A stretch of DNA of 10,804 nucleotides from Pseudomonadota bacterium (GTDB lineage: Bacteria > Pseudomonadota > Gammaproteobacteria > SZUA-229): NCBI GenBank assembly GCA_030673345.1, contig DAOVJH010000021.1:1-10804 (forward strand). Reading direction: 5' to 3'. The notes beneath the pieces are model-generated. The model saw only the letters and a list, made by a program, of their open reading frames with translations. It ran no database searches and was not told the origin of the DNA. The stretch's first letter is position 1, and every line of letters starts with the position of its first letter. Position numbers and translations under genes: made by a program. Positions 8,116 through 10,804 of the stretch are shown here, piece after piece.

Positions 8116-8143
8116 TCGACAATTTCTCAACAATCGATAGAAT
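8116..8143 (+). promoter_or_regulatory. Candidate sigma70 promoter for adk
   Basis: TCGACA at 8116-8121 (5 of 6 to TTGACA) and TAGAAT at 8138-8143 (5 of 6 to TATAAT) are separated by 16 bases. This is the best paired match on the plus strand upstream of adk. It would give a leader of roughly 100 bases that includes two A-tracts. It lies a few tens of bases from the candidate mrdA -10, so the two divergent promoters may influence each other. Confidence 0.5.
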
Positions 8144-8147
8144 CCCT

Positions 8148-8176
8148 TTAACTAAATGTAAGGGAATGTTTATAGT
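8148..8176 (+). promoter_or_regulatory. Weaker alternative promoter for adk
   Basis: TTAACT (8148-8153, 4 of 6) and TATAGT (8171-8176, 5 of 6) are spaced by 17 bases. They could form a second adk promoter closer to the gene. The match is modest and in AT-rich DNA, so it may be incidental. Confidence 0.25.
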
Positions 8177-8243
8177 GTCGCTTCAGCAACCTGTAAACAG
8201 GCAAAAAAAACAAATAAGCCACTGATATACAAAAAAAACGAGT

Positions 8244-8250
8244 GGTGGGG
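8244..8250 (+). promoter_or_regulatory. Ribosome binding site of adk
   Basis: GGTGGGG ends 7 bases before the ATG at 8258. It is the only purine-rich G block in the AT-rich leader, and it fixes the start immediately before the conserved MKIILIGAPGSGKGT opening. Confidence 0.6.
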
Positions 8251-8257
8251 CATAGAT

Positions 8258-9352
8258 ATGAAAATAATCCTGATTGGAGCACCCGGTTCAGGCAAGGGTA
8301 CACAAGCTAAATACTTAACAGAAAAGTACCATATCCCGCAGATCGCAACCGGCGACCTGTTACGCGCCGCTGTCGCTGCACAGACGCCTCTTGGCCGTCA
8401 GGCAAAAACAATTATGGATGCCGGCCAGCTGGTACCCAACGACATCGTGATAGGTATGATACGTGAACGTATCGCCCGCCCTGATGCTGACCAGGGCTTT
8501 GTACTCGATGGCTTTCCACGCAATATCGCACAGGCAGAAGCGCTCGATAACATCCTGGATAAACTCGGTAAACCAATCGACGCGGTATTACAGTTCGATG
8601 TTGACGCCGAGATGCTTATCCAGCGCATGATCGGCCGCCTCACCTGCATATCCTGCGGAGCACTGTTCAACCTGTTTACCCAACCGCCAGCCATCGATGA
8701 TAAATGTGACGAATGCGGCGGCACATTACACCACCGCACAGATGACAGCGAAACTATCATCGAAAGGCGTTTACATATTTTTGAAACCCTCACCCAACCC
8801 TTAAGCGATTACTACAAACACAAAGGCGTACTTCACATCCTCGAAGCACATGGTGATGTCACCGAAGTGACCAAACGCGTAAAATCTGCATTACGCGGTC
8901 TGCGACCAAAACGCACACCGGTCAAACCTATGCTGGCACCGGTGACACCTTTGCCTAAAAGTGCAAAACCTGCGGTTACCCATACCCGTATCGAAACACC
9001 TCAACCGAAGATTCGCCCCCGCAAAAAGATTAAGACACTCTCAGGTAATACCACCGTCAAAAAACTGGAGATCAAAAAAGAGCTGCCTGAAGTTATAAGA
9101 AAAAAATCGATCAAAGCTGCCGCCAGGAAAAAAACCGCTGCAGCCAAATCGGCTGCCCTGACAGAAGAACTTGATAGAGAACTCGACGAAAAGCTAAAAG
9201 ATCTGGAAAAAGAATTACAGCAGACCAGGGCACAATTAAAAGAAGCTTCTGATGCTGAAAAGGCGCTAATAAAAGCAGAAAAAGAGAAAGATACCGCGCT
9301 TAAAAAAGCACTGCATGAAGAAACAGCAAAACTTAAAAAAGAAAAAAAATAG
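8258..9352 (+). CDS. adk: Adenylate kinase with zinc-type LID and long basic/coiled-coil C-terminal tail
   Basis: Adenylate kinase interconverts ATP + AMP and 2 ADP in the cytoplasm. Residues 1 to about 214 are a complete long-form enzyme: P-loop GAPGSGKGT (8-16), AMP-binding TGDLLR (31-36), DGFPRN (84-89), LID from Arg123/Arg127, and HHRTDDSETIIERRL (158-172). The LID has Cys130-x2-Cys133-x16-Cys150-x2-Cys153, the zinc-binding spacing of Bacillus-type enzymes, rather than the His/Ser/Thr/Asp set of E. coli. The protein is 364 residues against a usual 214-218. Residues about 215-300 carry 25 Lys/Arg against 4 Asp/Glu with many Pro and Ala. Residues 301-364 are highly charged but balanced, with a 4-3 leucine pattern (309, 313, 316, 320, 327) indicating a coiled coil. 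The tail is in frame and ends in a Lys run. Its role is unknown; nucleic-acid, membrane or protein binding are guesses. Convergent with the thioredoxin gene. Confidence 0.95.
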   Translation: MKIILIGAPGSGKGTQAKYLTEKYHIPQIATGDLLRAAVAAQTPLGRQAKTIMDAGQLVPNDIVIGMIRERIARPDADQGFVLDGFPRNIAQAEALDNILDKLGKPIDAVLQFDVDAEMLIQRMIGRLTCISCGALFNLFTQPPAIDDKCDECGGTLHHRTDDSETIIERRLHIFETLTQPLSDYYKHKGVLHILEAHGDVTEVTKRVKSALRGLRPKRTPVKPMLAPVTPLPKSAKPAVTHTRIETPQPKIRPRKKIKTLSGNTTVKKLEIKKELPEVIRKKSIKAAARKKTAAAKSAALTEELDRELDEKLKDLEKELQQTRAQLKEASDAEKALIKAEKEKDTALKKALHEETAKLKKEKK

Positions 9353-9407
9353 TTTTGAACTGATTATTTCAGCTTGCAGATATCCTAAACAGACAGTCAT
9401 CAACCAT

Positions 9408-9438
9408 AAAAAAGCCCCGAAAAATTCGGGGCTTTTTT
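9408..9438. terminator. Bidirectional intrinsic terminator between adk and the thioredoxin gene
   Basis: A perfect inverted repeat: GCCCCGAA (9414-9421), loop AAA, TTCGGGGC (9425-9432), flanked by six A on the left (9408-9413) and six T on the right (9433-9438). The symmetry gives a GC-rich hairpin with a U-tract on either strand. It can therefore end adk transcripts from the left and thioredoxin transcripts from the right. Confidence 0.93.
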
Positions 9439-9488
9439 AGTATTTAAAACCAGCCAGATCAGCCAGCTGTTTTTCAGACAACTTATAA

Positions 9489-9863
9489 CTACGCTTTCGC
9501 TTCTGCCTGCTGTTCTTCTACTTCCTTACGCACCTGATCCATATCCAGGTCCCTGACCTTACCGATTACTTCTTCCAGCGCACTTTCTGGCAGCATACCC
9601 GCTTGCGAGAATATCGCTATCTGATCACGAAATATCATCAGTGTTGGAATCGAACGGATCTGAAAACTTGCGGCCAGTTCCTGCTCATCCTCTGTATTCA
9701 CTTTCGCAAACACGATATCTTCATACTTTTCAGAAACCGCATCATAGATAGGTGCAAACGATTTACACGGGCCACACCAGGGCGCCCAGAAATCGATAAT
9801 GACGATACCATTATCTGCAATGGTGTCCTGTAATGTTTCTTTTGTTATCTCAACTGTAGCCAT
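9489..9863 (-). CDS. Thioredoxin-family protein with CGPC active site
   Basis: A 124-residue cytoplasmic thioredoxin fold protein, a dithiol-disulfide oxidoreductase. The core is standard: VIIDFWAPWCGPCKSFAPIYD with the redox pair Cys30 and Cys33, VNTEDEQELAASFQIRSIPTLMIF with the cis-Pro at 73, then the final helix. A charged tail (about 105-124, ending EEQQAEAKA) extends past a minimal thioredoxin. The ATG at 9863 is chosen: AGAAGG sits 9 bases before it, whereas a TTG at 9872 would abut that site with no spacing. There is no signal peptide. It lies 41 bases downstream of the cytochrome c peroxidase on the same strand and ends before the shared terminator, so the two may be cotranscribed. 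Sequence alone does not say whether this is the main thioredoxin or an accessory one. Confidence 0.92.
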   Translation of the reverse strand: MATVEITKETLQDTIADNGIVIIDFWAPWCGPCKSFAPIYDAVSEKYEDIVFAKVNTEDEQELAASFQIRSIPTLMIFRDQIAIFSQAGMLPESALEEVIGKVRDLDMDQVRKEVEEQQAEAKA

Positions 9864-9872
9864 ACCATGCAA

Positions 9873-9878
9873 CCTTCT
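9873..9878 (-). promoter_or_regulatory. Ribosome binding site fixing the thioredoxin start
   Basis: Reads AGAAGG on the minus strand. Spacing is 9 bases to the in-frame ATG at 9863, 4 to an out-of-frame ATG at 9868, and 0 to the in-frame TTG at 9872. Only the first gives a workable start for the conserved frame. Confidence 0.7.
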
Positions 9879-9904
9879 AAATTTTAATATTGACGTATTT
9901 TAGC

Positions 9905-10804
9905 TTAATCTGCGACCAGACTATAACCTGATGTCGCAGGCAGGCGTGGCATAATAATTTCAGGGTACTCACCCGTCAATGCGCTAAGAAAAGCAACAAT
10001 GTCTTTTACTTCTTTATCAGACAGGTCTTTATTCAGCTGTGTTTTTGCCATCAGCGCAACCGCCTCTGAAAGATCATTGACCGAACCATTATGGAAATAT
10101 GGCGCCGTATCGGTGATATTACGTAAAGTGGATACACGGAACAGGTGTGCATCAGCGGCTTTACCCGTTGCTTCTTCACGACCTTTATCCGCACTCAAGT
10201 CATATTTTTTGTTATAGACATTATCAGCAAATGTCGGGAACTTCGTGTAAAAACCCTGACCGAATTCCATCTTAGGACCGTTAAATGCGGCACCCGAATG
10301 GCATGAGGCACAGCCTGTCGCTGCAAAGGTTTCCATGCCTTTTATCTGTTGTGCGGTCATGGCTTTTTTGTCGCCTTTCACGTATTTATCATAAGGGCTA
10401 TCAGGGGTGATCAAGGTACGCTCAAACGCAGCAACGGCTTTCGCCGCATTGATCACTGTCATAGAATCTTTACCAAAGGCCTTATCGAAGTAAGGCTTGT
10501 AACCCGGGATAGCACGTACTTTGTCCATCGCCTGCTCGATCTCAGACACACCCATCTCAACAGGATTGGTTACCGGGCCTTTAGCCTGGTCTTCTAACAG
10601 ATCAGCACGACCGTCCCAGAATTGAACAGAATGAAAAGCCGAGTTCCAGACAGTCGGTGCATTACGACCACCCGTCTTACCGTGTACACCCATAGAGAAG
10701 GTACGGCTATCATCACCACCCTCCATCACATTGTGACAGGAATTACATGAAACGGTACCGGTAGATGAGAAACGAGGATCCATAAACAGCATTTTACCTA
10801 ACGC
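9905..10804 (-). CDS. Di-heme cytochrome c peroxidase (CcpA/MauG family), N-terminus beyond window edge
   Basis: This periplasmic bacterial cytochrome c peroxidase reduces H2O2 to water using electrons from small c-type cytochromes. The frame stays open to the right edge (ALGKMLFMDPRFS), so the Met at 10792 is internal and the signal peptide lies outside. Numbering from the edge, two heme attachment sites are visible: Cys20-Asn-Ser-Cys23-His24 for the peroxidatic heme and Cys165-Ala-Ser-Cys168-His169 for the electron-transferring heme. Between them are GGRNAPTVWNSAF, QFWDGRADLLEDQAKGPVTNPVEMG and AFERTLITPDSPYDKY, all typical of the family. FRVSTLRNITDTAPYFHNGSV with a following Met-containing helix provides the distal ligand region. 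The 299 visible residues cover most of the mature enzyme. It lies upstream of the thioredoxin gene by 41 bases. A MauG-like role is possible, but the context favours a peroxidase. Confidence 0.94.
   Translation of the reverse strand, partial: ALGKMLFMDPRFSSTGTVSCNSCHNVMEGGDDSRTFSMGVHGKTGGRNAPTVWNSAFHSVQFWDGRADLLEDQAKGPVTNPVEMGVSEIEQAMDKVRAIPGYKPYFDKAFGKDSMTVINAAKAVAAFERTLITPDSPYDKYVKGDKKAMTAQQIKGMETFAATGCASCHSGAAFNGPKMEFGQGFYTKFPTFADNVYNKKYDLSADKGREEATGKAADAHLFRVSTLRNITDTAPYFHNGSVNDLSEAVALMAKTQLNKDLSDKEVKDIVAFLSALTGEYPEIIMPRLPATSGYSLVAD

Noticed and set aside
8398..8793. A 131-codon minus-strand open frame opposite the adenylate kinase domain
   Set aside because: It covers the conserved adk core, has Ser/Met-rich composition typical of antisense translation, and shows no motifs or ribosome binding site.
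9864..9872. TTG start adding three residues (initiator-His-Gly) to the thioredoxin
   Set aside because: The AGAAGG ribosome binding site ends directly at the TTG with no spacing, while the ATG at 9863 has a normal 9-base spacing and the usual MATVEIT opening.
10790..10792. Met at 10792 as the start of the cytochrome c peroxidase
   Set aside because: The frame remains open to the window edge with the family-typical LGKMLFMDP sequence, and a periplasmic enzyme needs a signal peptide that is not present here. The gene is truncated by the window.

Overview
The window looks like a chromosomal core region of a Gammaproteobacterium. The order dacA, ybeD, lipB matches the E. coli neighbourhood, and PBP2, RodA, MltB and RlpA all read as proteobacterial orthologs. 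Genus is not determinable from the sequence. No transposase, tRNA, rRNA, CRISPR array or phage gene was seen.

Positions 1 to about 7994, all on the minus strand, form one long cell-envelope cluster. In transcription order it is mrdA (PBP2), rodA, mltB, rlpA, dacA (PBP5/6 type), a class IV PLP aminotransferase of the D-amino acid family, ybeD (DUF493) and lipB, which is cut by the left edge. Gaps run from 15 to 122 bases. mrdA and rodA form the elongasome synthase pair. MltB and RlpA cleave glycan strands, DacA trims pentapeptides, and the aminotransferase may handle D-Ala/D-Glu. YbeD and LipB are the usual downstream passengers, with LipB starting protein lipoylation.

Positions 7995 to 8257 are a 263-base divergent intergenic region. 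It holds sigma70-like promoter matches for adk on the plus strand and a consensus -10 for mrdA on the minus strand.

Positions 8258 to 9352 (+) encode adenylate kinase with a four-cysteine, zinc-type LID. It also carries an unusual tail of about 147 residues: a strongly basic Pro/Lys/Ala segment followed by a charged coiled coil. A symmetrical intrinsic terminator at 9408 to 9438 separates it from the convergent genes on the right.

Positions 9489 to 10804 (-) hold a di-heme cytochrome c peroxidase, cut by the right edge, followed 41 bases later by a CGPC thioredoxin. This looks like a small peroxide/redox unit.

Most of the window is ordinary housekeeping. The most distinctive element is the tailed adenylate kinase. 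Lesser oddities are a 21-codon open frame ending across the rodA start, an aminotransferase that seems to lack the canonical carboxylate-binding His, and an MltB without a lipobox. No convincing new multi-gene system was found.
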